The notes: generated by a model from the sequence alone, not told the origin. DNA of 64,000 nt from Streptomyces thinghirensis (GCA_021502835.1 JAKFGP010000003.1:83501-147500); one strand, 5' to 3'; numbered from the stretch's first letter, positions 8,944-22,533 are shown. Numbers and translations: made by a program.

Positions 8944-10210
8944 ATGACCGCACTGTCGCCGCACCTTCGCCAGGCCACGCCCGTGGTGGCCGTCCGGGGC
9001 GAGGGCGTCCACATCCATGGCGAGGACGGCCGCCGCTATCTGGACTTCACCGCCGGCATCGGAGTCACCAGCACCGGACACTGCCACCCCAGGGTCGTGG
9101 CCGCCGCCCAGAGCAGGTGGCCACGCTGGTCCACGGTCAGTACACGACCGTCATGCACCTGCCGCTGCGGCACCTCGTCGACAAGCTCGGCGAGGTGCTG
9201 CCGGCCGGTCTGGACAGTCTGTTCTTCACCAACTCCGGCAGCGAGGCGGTGGAGGCGGCGCTGCGCCTGGCCCGCCAGGCCACCGGTCGGCCCAACGTCC
9301 TGGTGTGCCACGGCGGATTCCACGGCCGTACCGTCGCCGCCGCCTCCATGACCACCTCCGGCACCCGCTTCCGGTCCGGCTTCTCACCGCTGATGAGCGG
9401 CGTGGTCGTCACCCCCTTCCCGACGGCCTACCGCTACGGCTGGGACGAGGAGACCGCCACCCGCTTCGCCCTCCGGGAGCTCGACTACACCCTCCAGACC
9501 ATCTCCTCGCCGGCCGACACCGCCGCCGTCATCGTCGAGCCGGTACTCGGCGAGGGCGGGTACGTACCCGCGACCCGCGCCTTCATGGAGGGCCTGCGGG
9601 AACGCGCGGACCGGCACGGGTTCCTGCTGATCCTGGACGAGGTGCAGACCGGCGTGGGCCGCACCGGCCGCTTCTGGGGCCACGAGCACTTCGGCGTCAC
9701 CCCGGACATCCTCGTCACCGCCAAGGGCCTGGCCAGTGGATTCCCGCTGTCCGGGATCGCCGCGTCCGAGGACCTGATGCGCAAGGCGTGGGCGGGCTCG
9801 CAGGGCGGCACGTACGGTGCCAACGCGGTGGCGTGCGCGGCGGCCTGCGCCACGCCTCGACGTCGTACGCGACGAGAAGCTCGTGGCGAACGCCGAGGCC
9901 ATGGGGGCGCGGCTGCGCCACGGGCTGGAGGCGGTGGCGGTCCGACCCCGGCCGTCGGGGACGTGCGCGGCCTGGGGCTGATGCTGGGCAGCGAGTTCGT
10001 CACCGAGGACGGCGACCCGACCCCGAGACCGCCGCCCGGGTCCAGCGGGCCGCCGTCGATGAGGGTCTGCTGTTGCTGCTCTGCGGGGCCTGGAACCAAG
10101 TGGTCCGGATGATCCCGGCACTGGTGATCGGCGAGCCGGACGTCGACGAGGGGCTCCGGGCGTGGACGGCCGCCGTCGAGGCGGGCACGTCGGGAGCGGC
10201 GGACCGATGA
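8944..10210 (+). CDS. gabT: 4-aminobutyrate aminotransferase (class III, PLP)
   Basis: About 422 residues, ATG at 8944 after GGGAGACGAGC. Class III aminotransferase signatures: [68 protein letters not shown], and the PLP-lysine region [17 protein letters not shown], with Lys at AKG. Indels near 9110, 9850, 9945 and 10020. It converts GABA plus a keto acid to succinate semialdehyde plus an amino acid. Its stop overlaps the following dehydrogenase by four bases, giving the usual gabT-gabD operon. Other omega-amino acids are possible substrates. Confidence 0.88.
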
Positions 10211-11675
10211 ACACGGCGAGGAAGGACCCCATGACCGGCACACCGACCCAGCTGTTCGTCGGCGGCGCCTGGACGGACGCCGCGGACGGCGCCGTCATGC
10301 CCGTGGACGACCCCGCGACCGGCGAGATCCTCTGCCATGTCGCCGACGCGGGCCCCAAGGACGCCCGCCTTGCCCAGGACGCGGCGCTCCAGGCGCAGGA
10401 GGAGTGGGCCCGTACGGCACCGCGGGCGCGCAGCGAGATCCTGCGCCGCGCCTACGAGATCATCCTCGACCGCACCGACGAGCTGGCCCACCTGATGACG
10501 TCCGAGATGGGAAAGCCGCTGACCGAGGCCAGGGGAGAGGTGGCGTACGCGGCGGAGTTCTTCCGCTGGTTTCTCCGAGGAGGCCGTCCGCATCGACGGC
10601 GGCCACGGCGTCCTCCCCGACGGACGCAACCGCATGCTGCTCTCCCGGCGCCCGGTCGGGCCCTGTCTGCTGATCACACCGTGGAACTTCCCGCTGGCCA
10701 TGGGCACCCGCAAGATCGGCCCGGCGATCGCGGCCGGCTGCACGATGGTGCTCAAGCCCGCCCCGCAGACCCCGCTCTCCAGCCTGGCCCTGGCCGCCAT
10801 CCTCAAGGAGGCGGGACTGCCGGACGGCGTACTGAACGTGATCACCACCTCCCGGGCGGGGAGGTGTGCGAACCGCTCCTGCGCGGCGGGCGGATCCGCA
10901 AGCTGTCCTTCACCGGCTCCACGCAGGTCGGCCGGCTCCTGCTCGCCCAGTGCGCCGACACGGTCGTACGGGCCTCGATGGAGCTGGGCGGCAACGCGCC
11001 CTTCATCGTCCTCGACGACGCCGACCTGGACGTGGCCGTGGACGGCGCGATGATCGCCAAGATGCGCAACATGGGCGAGGCGTGCACCGCCGCCAACCGG
11101 TTCTTCGTCCACCGCTCGGTGGCCGGGGAGTTCGCGCGGCGCCTCGCCCGGCGGATGGAGGCGCTGGTGGTGGGCCCCGGCACCCGGGACGGTGTCGACG
11201 TCGGCCCGCTCATCGACGCCGCCGGGCGCGCCAAGGTCGAGGAGCTGGTGTCCGACGCGGTGGAGCGCGGCGCGCGGGTCCTCTGCGGCGGCCGTACGCC
11301 CGAAGGCCCCGGCTGCTTCTACCCGCCCACGGTGCTCACCGACGTCAGCCCGGACAGCCGCCTGATGGGTACGGAGATCTTCGGCCCCGTGGCGGCGATC
11401 CCCACCTTCGACGACGAGGACGAGGTGGTACGCCGCGCCAACGACACCCCTGGGGGGCTCGTCGGCTACGTCTTCACCGAGGGCCCTCGACCGCGCCCTG
11501 CGCGTCAGCGAGCGCCTCGAGGTCGGCATGGTCGGCCTCAAACACCGGGCTCGTCTCCAATCCGGCCGCGCCCTTCGGCGGCGTCAAGCAGTCCGGGCTC
11601 GGCCGGGAGGGCGGCACGGTGGGGATCGAGGAGTTCCTGGAGTACCAGTACATCGCGATGCCGACGGCCCGGTGA
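10207..11675 (+). CDS. gabD: Succinate-semialdehyde dehydrogenase (NAD(P)+)
   Basis: About 485 residues of the aldehyde dehydrogenase superfamily. Key motifs: [37 protein letters not shown], the catalytic Glu in [18 protein letters not shown], and the catalytic Cys in [14 protein letters not shown]. The C terminus reads [16 protein letters not shown], typical of GabD. ATG at 10207 overlaps the gabT stop (ATGA); a second ATG at 10231 is possible. Indels near 10570, 10855, 11450, 11487 and 11540. It oxidises succinate semialdehyde to succinate, completing GABA breakdown. Confidence 0.9.
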
Positions 11676-13194
<1,519 letters not shown>

Positions 13195-13198
13195 TAAG

Positions 13199-13234
13199 GG
13201 GCCGGCTCGACACCTACGGGTGTCGAGCCGGCCC
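13199..13234 (+). terminator. argG terminator, 16-bp perfect stem
   Basis: GGGCCGGCTCGACACC (13199-13214), tetraloop TACG, and a perfect complement at 13219-13234, followed by TTCTGTTTCT. One of the strongest intrinsic terminators in the window. Confidence 0.93.
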
Positions 13235-13329
13235 TTCTGTTTCTCGTCCCGGTGCATGGCTTGCGTGAGCGATGAGGCTCGAACGGCACCTCTTGTCTCG
13301 AAGGCCACTAATTCCCAGTTCACAGTGAA

Positions 13330-13355
13330 CGCAAGAGGTCCGCAAGCGACGCAAG
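13330..13355. promoter_or_regulatory. Three CGCAAG repeats upstream of the glucanase gene
   Basis: The 305-base gap 13235-13539 holds no gene. It contains CGCAAG at 13330-13335, 13341-13346 and 13350-13355, plus an inverted CTTGCG at 13260-13265. Similar CTTGCAG/CTTGCG repeats occur in Streptomyces amylase promoters bound by MalR-type LacI regulators (established for those genes). Use here for the alpha-glucanase is inferred. Confidence 0.4.
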
Positions 13356-13539
13356 CTGTTTACGTGCCAAATCCCGTCACGAGGCGAGGACCGTTGACAA
13401 ACAGATGACGCGATAGAAATCTGATGACGCACTTTCCGCAAAGAATCGACTGTCCTGCTCAATTGGCGCGCATGGTCGGTGCTTCCCCTCCCCGTCGACC
13501 TGTCGCGCTCCCCGACTCCCCACGGAACAGAGGACCCCC

Positions 13540-16500
13540 ATGAGATGGAGATCCCTCGGCCGACGGTCGCTGACGGGCACCGTCGTGGCCGGGCTGATGA
13601 CGGTCGGGCTGCTCCCGCTGCCCTTCGCGGCCGGCGCGCACGCCGCGACGGCCGCCGCCGACGTCAACCTCGCCCTCGGCCGTCCGGCCACGGCCGGCGG
13701 CTCGCACGGCGCGTACCCGGCAGGCAACACCACCGACGGCACCCAGGCGTCCTACTCGGGAGGGCCCGGCCGGCTCCTTCCCCCAGTGGTGCAGGTCGAT
13801 CCCGGCGAGGCTCGCGACGTCGAACGGGTGGTCCTGGAACTGCCCGCGCGGCTGGGAGAGCCGCAGCCAGACCCTCTCCCTCCAGGGCAGCACCGACGGC
13901 TCCACCTTCAGCGCCCTCGCCGGCTCCGCCGCACGGGCGTTCAGCCCGGACCGGACCAACACCGTCGCCGTCGACCTCACCTCCCCTCCGACGCCCGCTA
14001 CGTCCGCGTCCACGTCACCGGCAACACCGGCTGGAACGCCGCACAGTTGGCCGAACTGGAGGTGTACGGCGAGGAAGTGGTCACCGAGCCGCCCCCCACC
14101 GGCACCAACCTGGCCCGCAACAAGCCGGTCGAGGCCACCTCGTCGGTGCACTCCTACGTCGCGGCCAACGCCACCGACGACTCCACCTCCACCTACTGGG
14201 AAGCGGCCGGCCACCCCGCCGACCTCACCGTGCGGCTCGGCGCCGACGCGGACATCAGCGCCGTGGTCGCCAAGCTCAACCCGGACCCCGTCTGCGGCCG
14301 CCCGGATTCAGAGCATCCAGGTGCTCGGCCGTGTGCAGGGCCAGAGCGAATTCACCTCGCTGCGTGCCCGCGCCGACTACTCCTTCAGTCCGGGCACGGA
14401 CAACACGGTGACCATCCCGGTCACCGGCCGCGTGTCCGACGTACGGCTCCGGTTCTTCTCCAACACCGGCGCGCCCGGCGGCCAGGTCGCCGAGTTCCAG
14501 GTCGTCGGCACCGTCGCGCCCGCGCCCCGACCTGACCGTCACCGGGCTCGACTGGTCACCCCCGGACCCCTCCGAGCGGGACGAGGTCACCGTGAACGCC
14601 ACGGTCCGCAACGCCGGCACCGCGCGTTCGGCCGCGACGACCGCGGACGTCACCGTGGAGGGAACGGCCGCCGGCAGCGCGGAGATACCCGCGCTCGACC
14701 CCGGTGAGTCCGCCGAGGTCGCCGTCGCCACCGGCACCCACGCGGCCGGCGACTACGCGGTCGCCGCGGTGGCCGACCCGCGCGACACGGTCGCCGAACT
14801 GGACGACTCCAACAACAGCCGCACCGCCTCCGACCGGCTGGTCGTCGACCGGGCCCCCGGACCCGACCTGGAGGTGCGCTCCATCACCACCAACCCGGCC
14901 AACCCGGCCGTGGGCGCGAAGGTCTCCTTCACCGTCGCGGTGCACAATCGCGGCACGAGCGCCGTCGAGGCCGGCTCGGTGACCCGGCTCCAGGCCGGCC
15001 CCACCACCCTGAACGGGACGACCGGCGAGGTGGCCGCCGGTGCCACGGTGAACGTGCCGATCAGCGGCACCTGGACGGCGGCAAGTGGTGGCGTCACCCT
15101 CAGCGTGACCGCCGACGCGACCGGCGTCGTCACGGAGACCAACGAGAACAACAACGTGCTCGCCAAGTCCCTCGTCGTCGGACGCGGCGCCGCCGTCCCG
15201 TACACCGAGTACGAGGCGGAGGACGGCCGTCACAACGGCACCCTGCTCACCACCGACGCCAAGCGCACCTTCGGGCACACCACTTGGGCACCGAGTCGTC
15301 CGGCCGCAAGTCCGTCCGGCTCGACTCGACCGGTAGTACGTCGAGTTCACCTCCACCACACCCACCAACTCTCATCGTGGTGCGCAACTCCGTCCCCGAC
15401 GCCCCCGGCGGCGGGGGGAGCCGAGGTCACGATCAGCCTCTACGCCGACGGCGACTTCGTTAGAAGCTGACCCCTGTCGTCCAAGCACAGCTGGCTGTAC
15501 GGCAACACCGACGACCCCGAGGGCCTCACCAACCGGCCCGGCGGCAGCGCGCGGCGGCTGTTCGACGAGTCCCACGCCCTGCTGGACCGGACCTTCCCTG
15601 CAGGGCACCGAGTTCCGCTCCCAGCGCGACGCCGGCGACTCGGCCGCGTTCCACGTCATCGACCTGATCGACCTGGAGCAGGTCGCGCCCCCGGCGCCCA
15701 AGGCCGGCGAACTGCACCTCGATCACCGAGTACGGGGCCATCCCCTGGCGACGGACTCGACGACACCGACGCCATCCAGCGCGCCGTCACCGCCGACCAG
15801 GAGGGCGTGATCCCCTGCGTGTGGATCCCGGCCGGGCAGTGGCGCCAGGAGCAGAAGATCCTCACCGACGACCCGCAGAACCGTGGCCAGTACAACCAGG
15901 TCGGCATCCGCGACGTCACCATCCGCGGCAGCGGGCATGTGGCACTCCCAGCTCCACACCCTGACCCCGCCGCACGAGGCCGGCGGCATCAACCACCCGC
16001 ACGAGGGCAACTTCGGCCGACGTCGACGACAACACCCAGATCTCCGACATCGCCATCTTCGGCTCCGGCACCATCCGCGGCGGTGACGGTCAACCACGAG
16101 GGCGGCGTCGGCCTCAGCGGCCGCTTCGGCGAGGACACCAAGATCAGCAACGTCTCGATCGAGCACGCCAACGTCGGCGTCTCAGGGCCGGCCGCGACTA
16201 CGCGAACATCCCCGAGCTGTGGGGACCCGGTGACGGCCTGGAGTTCACCGGCATGCGCATCCGCAACACTTATTATGACGGCATCAACTTCGCCAACGGC
16301 ACCCGCAACTCCACGGTCTACAACTCCTCTTCCGCAACACCGGCGACGACTCGCTCGCGGTGTGGGCCAGCAAGTACGTGAAGGACACCTCCGTGGACGT
16401 CGGCCACGACAACCACTTCCGCAACAACACGATCCAGCTCCCGTGGCGGCCAACTGCATCGCGGTCTACGGCGGTTACGGCAACACCATCGAGAACAACG

Positions 16501-16923
16501 TCATCTCCGACACGATGAACTACCCGGCATCATGCTCGCCACCGACCACGACCCCTGCCCTTCTCCGGCGGACCCTCATCGCGAGCAACGCCCTGCACCG
16601 GACGGGCGGCGCGTTCTGGAACGAGGACCAGGAGTTCGGCGCCATCACCCTCTTCGCGCAGGGCAGGACATCCCGGCGGTGACCATCCGGGACACCGACA
16701 TCCTCGACTCGACCTGTGACGGCATCCAGTTCAAGACGGGAGGCGGTGCGATGCCGGACGTGAAGATCCAGAACGTCCGCATCGACAAGTCCAACAACGG
16801 ATCGGGCATCCTCGCGATGGGCGGCGCCCGAGGCAGCGCCACCCTGACCGACGTCACCATCACCAACTCGGCCGAGGAGGACGTGACGATCGAACCGGAT
16901 CCCAGTTCAAGATCAACCGGTGA
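13540..16923 (+). CDS. Secreted alpha-1,3-glucanase / mycodextranase, GH87
   Basis: Large secreted enzyme of about 1,120 residues with many indels. Signal peptide MRWRSLGRRSLTGTVVAGLM with a cleavage site after AHA. Two discoidin-like (CBM32-type) domains follow (NLALGRPATAGGSHGAYPAG; GTNLARNKPVEATSSVHSYV), then two CARDB-type repeats (DEVTVNATVRNAGTARSAAT; AVGAKVSFTVAVHNRGTSAV), then the EYEAEDGRHNGT domain, and a right-handed beta-helix from about 15720. The helix carries DGINFANGT and NTGDDSLAVW. The first Asp and the DD pair are 23 and 24 residues apart, the spacing I recall for the catalytic Asp triad of GH87 enzymes. It cuts alpha-1,3-glucan, for example fungal cell wall. Confidence 0.85.
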
Positions 16924-17573
16924 GGTCAGCCGGCGGTCCACCCGGGACCGCCGGCAGCACCCTTTCGGCGACGCGGAAGCACCTATCGTCGTCGTCGGGC
17001 ATGCCGTCCTCGCGCTCAGACGGAGAGTTCGTAGGAGCCGCCGCTGTCCTCGCGTCCTCGGCCACCACCAGGCTAAGCGAGGCACGCCCGGGCCGGCGTC
17101 CGCCCCGTCGCCGCCGGAGGAGATGGCGACGGTCCGGTTCGCGGAGGCCGCCGCGCGACCCAGGACCTTCTTCGCCTGCGCGGTCTCTCCCAGGGAGTTC
17201 GGCCGTCCCGGCGACCGAGAGCTCGTCGTAGGACGCCGAGAGCTTCACCGTGTGGGTCTCGAACCTGACAGTCGCCTCGGGTGTCGGGATCTTCCTGCCG
17301 TCGGCGAGTTCGGTCGACCGTCGTTGCCGTAGGCGTTCTGCGCCGGACTGCCTCGGGCGTTCCCAGAGCGCCGGCAGGTCGGACGGTTCAGCGCCGTGCA
17401 GCTGCGTTCCGGACACGCTTCGACGGCGGGGCATCGTCCGTGGCCGAGCGGTGGCCGGCCCCCGTTTGCCGGAGCTCTGCGCGTCGGCCCCGGGCGATGG
17501 TCACAGCGCCGCCCGCCAGCGCACCGACCAATACCACAGCGGTGATCGCCTGGGCCGCCGCGCTCATGCCCAT
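16913..17573 (-). CDS. Hypothetical single-pass membrane protein (frameshifted)
   Basis: The start MGMSAAAQAITAVVLVGALA at 17573 gives an N-terminal membrane anchor. After indels near 17390 and 17160 the reading continues TPEATVRFETHTVKLSASYD, SVAGTAELPG, LGRAAASANRTVAISSGGDG, and a hydrophilic C terminus to a stop at 16913, overlapping the convergent glucanase end. Family not recognised. It lies downstream of the PLC-like gene on the same strand. Confidence 0.4.
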
Positions 17574-17643
17574 GCTCGGGTCTCAGCGAATCGTCCGTCA
17601 TGTCCCCTGCCCCGACGTGCGCGTTCCGTGCGCGTCGCGGAGC

Positions 17644-19244
17644 CTATCCGGTGATCGTCCGACGGGAAGCGCGATGTTCCGCAAGGCGTTCGGCGTTGAG
17701 GTTCCGCGACCGCGCCGAGCGCGTCGCCGATCGTCGCGTAGTCCACCGCGATGAAGTTGACCGGTCTGCCGCGCTGCCGCTCACAGGTGTGCGCCCGCTC
17801 CAGCACCCGCTGCCGGGAGTTGACGAGCCCGGCGTCCAGCCGCAGCCCGCCGCCGGCCGTGACGAAGTGGTTGAGCAGGAACAGCCGCTTGTCGGCGCCG
17901 CCCCAATTCGGCGGAGGCAGGACATCTCGTCCGGGCTGCGGAACGCGAACGGCGTCTCCATGCCATTACCGGTAGAGTTCGGTACCACGGCGCCGGGCCC
18001 GTCGGCCTTCTCCGCGAACAACCAGGCGCCGAGCGCTGTCGATCGTGTCGCCCAGCTTCGGCCACGGCCAGGTCCGGACCGCGTCCGGCTCGAACGGCAG
18101 GTCGGACAGGCCGGCCTGCCGGAAGGCGCTCTGGATCGCCACGGGGTGAACGCCGTCCTGGAGGATCGGGTGACGACCTCCGTGGGGTTGCCGCAGCCAG
18201 TCGCCGATCTGGCGCAGCGTGGGTGATTCGAGAGCGGCGCCGCACACCGAGTGGCACGGCCACATCCCGGGGTGGGGGCGGGTTCACCGCTCAAGTCGAG
18301 GTGAGCCGGCGGCGCAGGGCGGGGAAGTCCGAGGTGCTCAGCCGTTCCGCGACCTCCTCGGGCCGCTCCCAGCAGTGTGTCGAGGGAGCAGGACCCGTAC
18401 CCCGGCATTGAGGCTGACCGACGATGTCCGGGTCCTGGAGGGCCGATGAACCAGTCCGCCGTCGTGGCCATCGCGTTGTGCGACGCGAGCTGGGCGATCT
18501 CGTCGCCGGCGGGCGTCGCACAGCTCCCGGCGCTACCCTGGCAGATGCGCGGTGATGACCGGTGATCGCCACCGGCGCCAGCATCGTGCCCACGAGCGCG
18601 CACGCCACGTGACGGCGAAGATCAGGGGTGGGGCCGTGTCGCGGGTCGGTGAGCACCGGCACGCCGGGCCTGGTCTGCCGGGCCCAGCCGACGGTGATCA
18701 GCAGGGCGCCGGCGGCGGCAGGATCACCGCGACGACGGTCGCGCTGGTCAAGGCTGGTCTGACGGCGTTGGCCTGGATGTGCCGAGGAGATCCGCAGCCG
18801 ATGAGGCCACACCTCGGGCGTGTCGAACAGCGCGACCCCCGGTGTGAGACGCAGCAGAACCGACAGCGCCATCACTGAGGCGGCGGCGGCCGGCACCCGG
18901 CCGAGGGCGTCGGCCGGCGCTTGGTGGGGGGCGTGAAGAACCACAGCGGGGTGAGCGCGGCGGCGCAGAGCACGGCCGCCGCCGAACACCACCTCCTGGA
19001 AGAGACGGGTGATGGAACGTGCGCGGTCCACCGGGGCCAGCGCCTCGTGCGAAGGGTCGAGGTCGACGGTGATGACCCGCGCCCCTACCCGCGTCCGCAG
19101 CAGCTCCGCGGCAGCTGCCCGGACCTGGTCCGTCGCGCGACCGGCGCGACGCGGCCAGCGCCGCCTACCCCGTTCATTTGCCGTCCGCACCCGTGGGTCT
19201 GGTGGCCGGCGCGCGCGTCCGACGGCACCGATCGCGTCAAGCAA
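17644..19244 (-). CDS. PLC-like phosphodiesterase with N-terminal membrane region (frameshifted)
   Basis: Pieces in three frames join into a PI-PLC-X-domain-like protein: SHNAMATTADWFIGP (catalytic-His region), then LDTLLGAARGGRGTAEHLGL, WPCHSVCGAALESPTLRQIG, ILQDGVHPVAIQSAFRQAGL, METPFAFRSPDEMSCLR, and VNFIAVDYATIGDALGAVAE at the C terminus. These match secreted or membrane PLC-like phosphodiesterases of actinomycetes. Upstream, about 19200-18550, the reading contains hydrophobic stretches (LLCAAALTPLWFFTPP-like, SVMALSVLLRLTPGVALF) consistent with membrane helices. Exact start unknown; many indels. Substrate unknown. Confidence 0.6.
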
Positions 19245-19249
19245 GCCGT

Positions 19250-19848
19250 GGCCCGCGACCCGCCACCCAGCCCGTGGGAGGGCGGCAGCGACGGCAGCCT
19301 CCAGCAGCCCTCACCGGCCACCGCCGCGCTGGTTCGGATGAGCGCTGCACGAGGCCTGGAAGTCCGGTTCGAACCGTGCTGCAGGGCGGCGACGGCGTCG
19401 CACCAGTAGGCCCGGCTGAGCCGTTCGACGTTCGCGACGACGGGCTCCAAAAATCCACCGTGACGCGACGGTCGCTGGTTCCCTCCCGGGTACTGGATCA
19501 CTTTCGGCGATCTGCCGGTCACCCATGGCCGGGGTCTCCGGCGGAATCACGACCAGGTGCGAGGTGATGGTCGACTGCGGAACGGGCATCGGTCCAGCAG
19601 ATTCCAGGCCAGTGGCGTACTGCCCGAGTCGATAACACCTCGTCGTAGAACCGCTGGTAAGGCCCGCTCGTCCTCCAGCACCTGGCCGTAAAACTTCGGA
19701 TCCGGCACGTGCTGCGTACGACGGCGACGCGGCCGGGACGGTCAGGCTCCTTCCCGCGACGCACCAGACCAGCACCTCGACCCAGGGCGGCGCCGAACCA
19801 GTGGATTGCATAGCCCCATTCTCGTTTCGGCCGACCGTCGTGCGACAC
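19250..19848 (-). other. Unresolved coding-like stretch
   Basis: GC-skewed third positions suggest coding on the minus strand, but no frame combination gives a family I recognise. Fragments such as EPVVANVERLSRAYWCDAVA and AALIRTSAAVAGEG, and YQRFYDEVLSTRAVRHWPGI, are visible. It lies immediately downstream of the truncated ABC ATPase. No function assigned. Confidence 0.3.
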
Positions 19849-19899
19849 GGCGTCCAGTGGCGAACGCCATCACACTCATGCCCCGGCCCGGTCGGCCGA

Positions 19900-20600
19900 T
19901 GCCGGTCAGCAGACTTCCGCCACGGCGACCTCGGCTGGGGTGTACGCAGTGCCGGCGATGTCCGCCGGGACCGTCCGTCGCCGCCGGGAAGGCGGTGGCG
20001 CACCTCGTCGTCCCGCCTTCCCACTGGCGGGTGCGGAACGGCGGGCAGCCGGAGGCGGGTTGGTGGGCGAGGGCGCGGCCCGTGCGGGACGATCCGTTCG
20101 GGGCGGTCCAACCGGCTCGGCGTGGCGAGGCAGCGCCTCGTTGTACCAGGTGGCGCGAGGCGCCGGAGACCTCGGCCCCCCCCCCTCCTCGACGACCGGC
20201 CCGGGTACAGCCCCGCGGTGCGGTCCGCCAAATGCCACCGTCTGCGTCGTGGGAGATGAACGCATCCAGACCGAGGCGGGCGCGCAGGTCCACCAGCAGG
20301 TTGAGGATCTGGGCGCGCACAGACACGTCCAGCGCGCTCGTCGGTTCGTCGGCGACAGTCAGCTCCGGGGTCCCAGGGCGAGGGGCGAGGGCGAGGGCGA
20401 AGGCCACGCGCCGGCCCTGACCCCCCGACCTGCCCGGGCAGCCCCTCCAAGGTGTGGCCGGGGAGGCTGACCCAGCGAAGTCCTCGACGCCGCTCGCGCT
20501 CGGCGCCGCGCCGCGGCGGTGCACGTCCAGCGGGTCGCGCGATGGTCGAACGGTGGGGAGGCGGGTGCGGTCGAGCGCCTCACCGACGGCGCATCAGACG
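19900..20600 (-). pseudogene. Oligopeptide ABC transporter ATPase fragment (OppF/DppF type)
   Basis: C-terminal two thirds of an OppF-like ATP-binding protein: LEGLPGQ, then [20 protein letters not shown] (Walker B and D-loop) and [18 protein letters not shown] (switch His), and an oligo_HPY-like tail ([12 protein letters not shown], then CPPFRTR). I cannot find the Walker A (GxxGxGKS) or the first 130 residues: going upstream the reading runs into the nanE fragment on the opposite strand at about 20600. Could be a true deletion or a mis-assembly. No other opp genes nearby. Confidence 0.6.
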
Positions 20601-21010
20601 TCTGCCCTCGCCTCGTGGAGCCCAGGCGCCGCCGTGGTGCCGGCCGACGCCACCCGCCCGGCCGCCCCGACGGCAGCACCTTCGCCGACCTCGTCGCGGC
20701 GGTCCACGCGGCCGGCGCCCAGGTCATGGCCGACGTCGACCCTTCAGGAGGCCCGGGGGGCCGCCGCGCAGGGCGCCGACCTGGTGTCCACGACCCTGTC
20801 CGGCCGTCCCCGGGCTCCCGCGGCAGGCCGCGCCCGACCGCTGCGTCCTTGAACTCGCCGCCGCGTCGGGTTCCAATCGTCACCGAGGACCTGGCTGCGG
20901 CCCCGGCCGCCGAGGCGCTGGCATGGGCGTCGAGAGAGAGCATCGTCGTGGGCACCGCCATCACGGCACCGACCGCGCTGCCAAGCTCCGTGGACGGTCT
21001 CGCGTCCTGA
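20600..21010 (+). pseudogene. nanE: N-acetylmannosamine-6-phosphate 2-epimerase fragment
   Basis: C-terminal part of NanE: DGSTFADLVAAVHAAGAQVM, AAAQGADLVSTTLSG, then PIVTED and WASRESIVVGTAITAPTAL, with a stop at 21010. The N-terminal third (about 90 residues) is missing, replaced by the ABC ATPase fragment on the other strand. NanE interconverts ManNAc-6-P and GlcNAc-6-P in sialic-acid use. No other nan genes are in the window. Indels near 20750, 20860 and 20890. Confidence 0.65.
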
Positions 21011-21085
21011 TCCGGCGCAGGCGAGGCGGTGCGGGAAGCAGCCCACCGCCCCTCGCGCACACCACCAACTCTGCTCTGCTCCGGA

Positions 21086-22533
21086 TCAGACCGCCACCGG
21101 AGTACGTCGGGTGCGCTCCCCCACCCGGGCCGTGCCGCGACGCGCGCGACCTGGCAGGAGTAGCCGAACTCGTTGTCGTACCAGAGGTAGAGGATCGCGT
21201 TGTCGCCCTCGACCTTTAGCGCGCCGGCGTCCCCGATCAGAGGCGTGGCGAGCCGATGGAAGTCGCTGGAGACCGCGATGGGGGCGCTGATGAAGTCGAT
21301 CTGGCGCTTGAGCGGCGGGGCGAGCGACACGTCCGCAGGTCGGGGACTCTCGCGGCTCGCCTCACAGGCGGGCTGCGGGTTGAGGATGTCGCGATCGACA
21401 CGTCCGGCACCGGGACGCGGATCCGACTGCCGGTGATCTCGCCTTGAGGTCCGGGAGGCCTTCGCCACGGCGGAGGCGGCCCCTCTCGGTGATGACCATG
21501 TTCAGCAGCGGCGCGCGCTGCGGCGCGGCGGTCAGACTTTATTCGTAGTTGTCCAGCGGGTTCTGGTCGTTGGTGAACGATGGTTCGTCTCCGCATGGCC
21601 GCGCAGCACGCCGTACTCGTCGGCCATCGCCTTCGGCCGCCGGGACGATCGTTGGTGGTACGGGACGCGCGGGACAGGATCCGCTCGTCCACGGCTTGAT
21701 GGTGTCGTGTTGGTTGACACCGTGCACGATGTTGGGACGTCGCCCTTGCCCGGTGCGGTCGGGACGACCTTGTCGATGCGGGCGCAGGTGCTTCGACGGG
21801 CCCTCGCGGTCGCGCCACTTGCCGGTGTTGTCGATGAGGATGGCGTTCTTGATGCCGTACGCCGTGTAGTCGACCTGCGTCGGGTCGTCGGCGTAGATCA
21901 CCTTGATGGCGTTGCCGTTGGCGAGGATCGTGCTGTTGTCCTCGTCGACGGTGATCGTGCCCTGGAACTGCCCGTGCACCTTGATCGCGGCGCAGCGGCG
22001 AGCGCGCTTGACGAGATCCTGCTCCCCGCCGCCCCGGACCACGATGGCGCGCAACCTGAGGCCGTTGCCCGAGCCGGCCTTCTCGATGGGCGCAGGCGGG
22101 CGGCGACGAGCCGGCCGATGCGGCCGAAGCCCGCCTGGAGCGACGTCGCGCCCCTCGCGCCGGTCGATCTTGTTGGCGCCCGTGGCCCGGCGACGGCGTC
22201 GGCGGTGAACTCCTCCACCGTCAGCCCGCGGTCGTCGCTCTTGTAGGTCGCCAGCGAGCATGCCGATGTCGATCTGCGAGGGACCGAGTCGAGCGTGGTG
22301 AGGGCCGCAGGAAGGGCGTCGTCTCGGTGACCGACGGCTCGGCACCGGCGATCTGGCGGGCGAAGCGGTGGGTCTTGAGGATGCTGACCACAGACTTGTT
22401 CACCAGGAAACGGCTGTGCAGCAGGATCGTGACGTCCTGCTCACGGTGCGGCTTCCTGATCATCCGGGATCATCGATTCCGCGATCTCTTCGCGGTTCTT
22501 CCAGTTGGTGAACGAGTCGTCGTTGGCAGTCAC
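21086..22533 (-). CDS. gap: Glyceraldehyde-3-phosphate dehydrogenase, long actinobacterial type
   Basis: About 480 residues, the longer GapA-2-like form with an extra N-terminal domain: DSFTNWKNREEIAESMIP, REQDVTILLHSRFLVNKSVV, ILKTHRFARQIAG. Core motifs: GFGRIGRL, TITVDEDNSTILANGNAIKV, YADDPTQVDYTAYGIKNAIL, and the C-terminal ALKVEGDNAILYLWYDNEFG. The catalytic-Cys region around 21690 (expected SCASCTTNA) is garbled to SCPARPVPPT by indels. GTG start at 22533. Heavily frameshifted. It catalyses the NAD(P)-linked oxidation of G3P in glycolysis or its reverse. Replicate of a standard gap gene elsewhere is expected. Confidence 0.85.
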
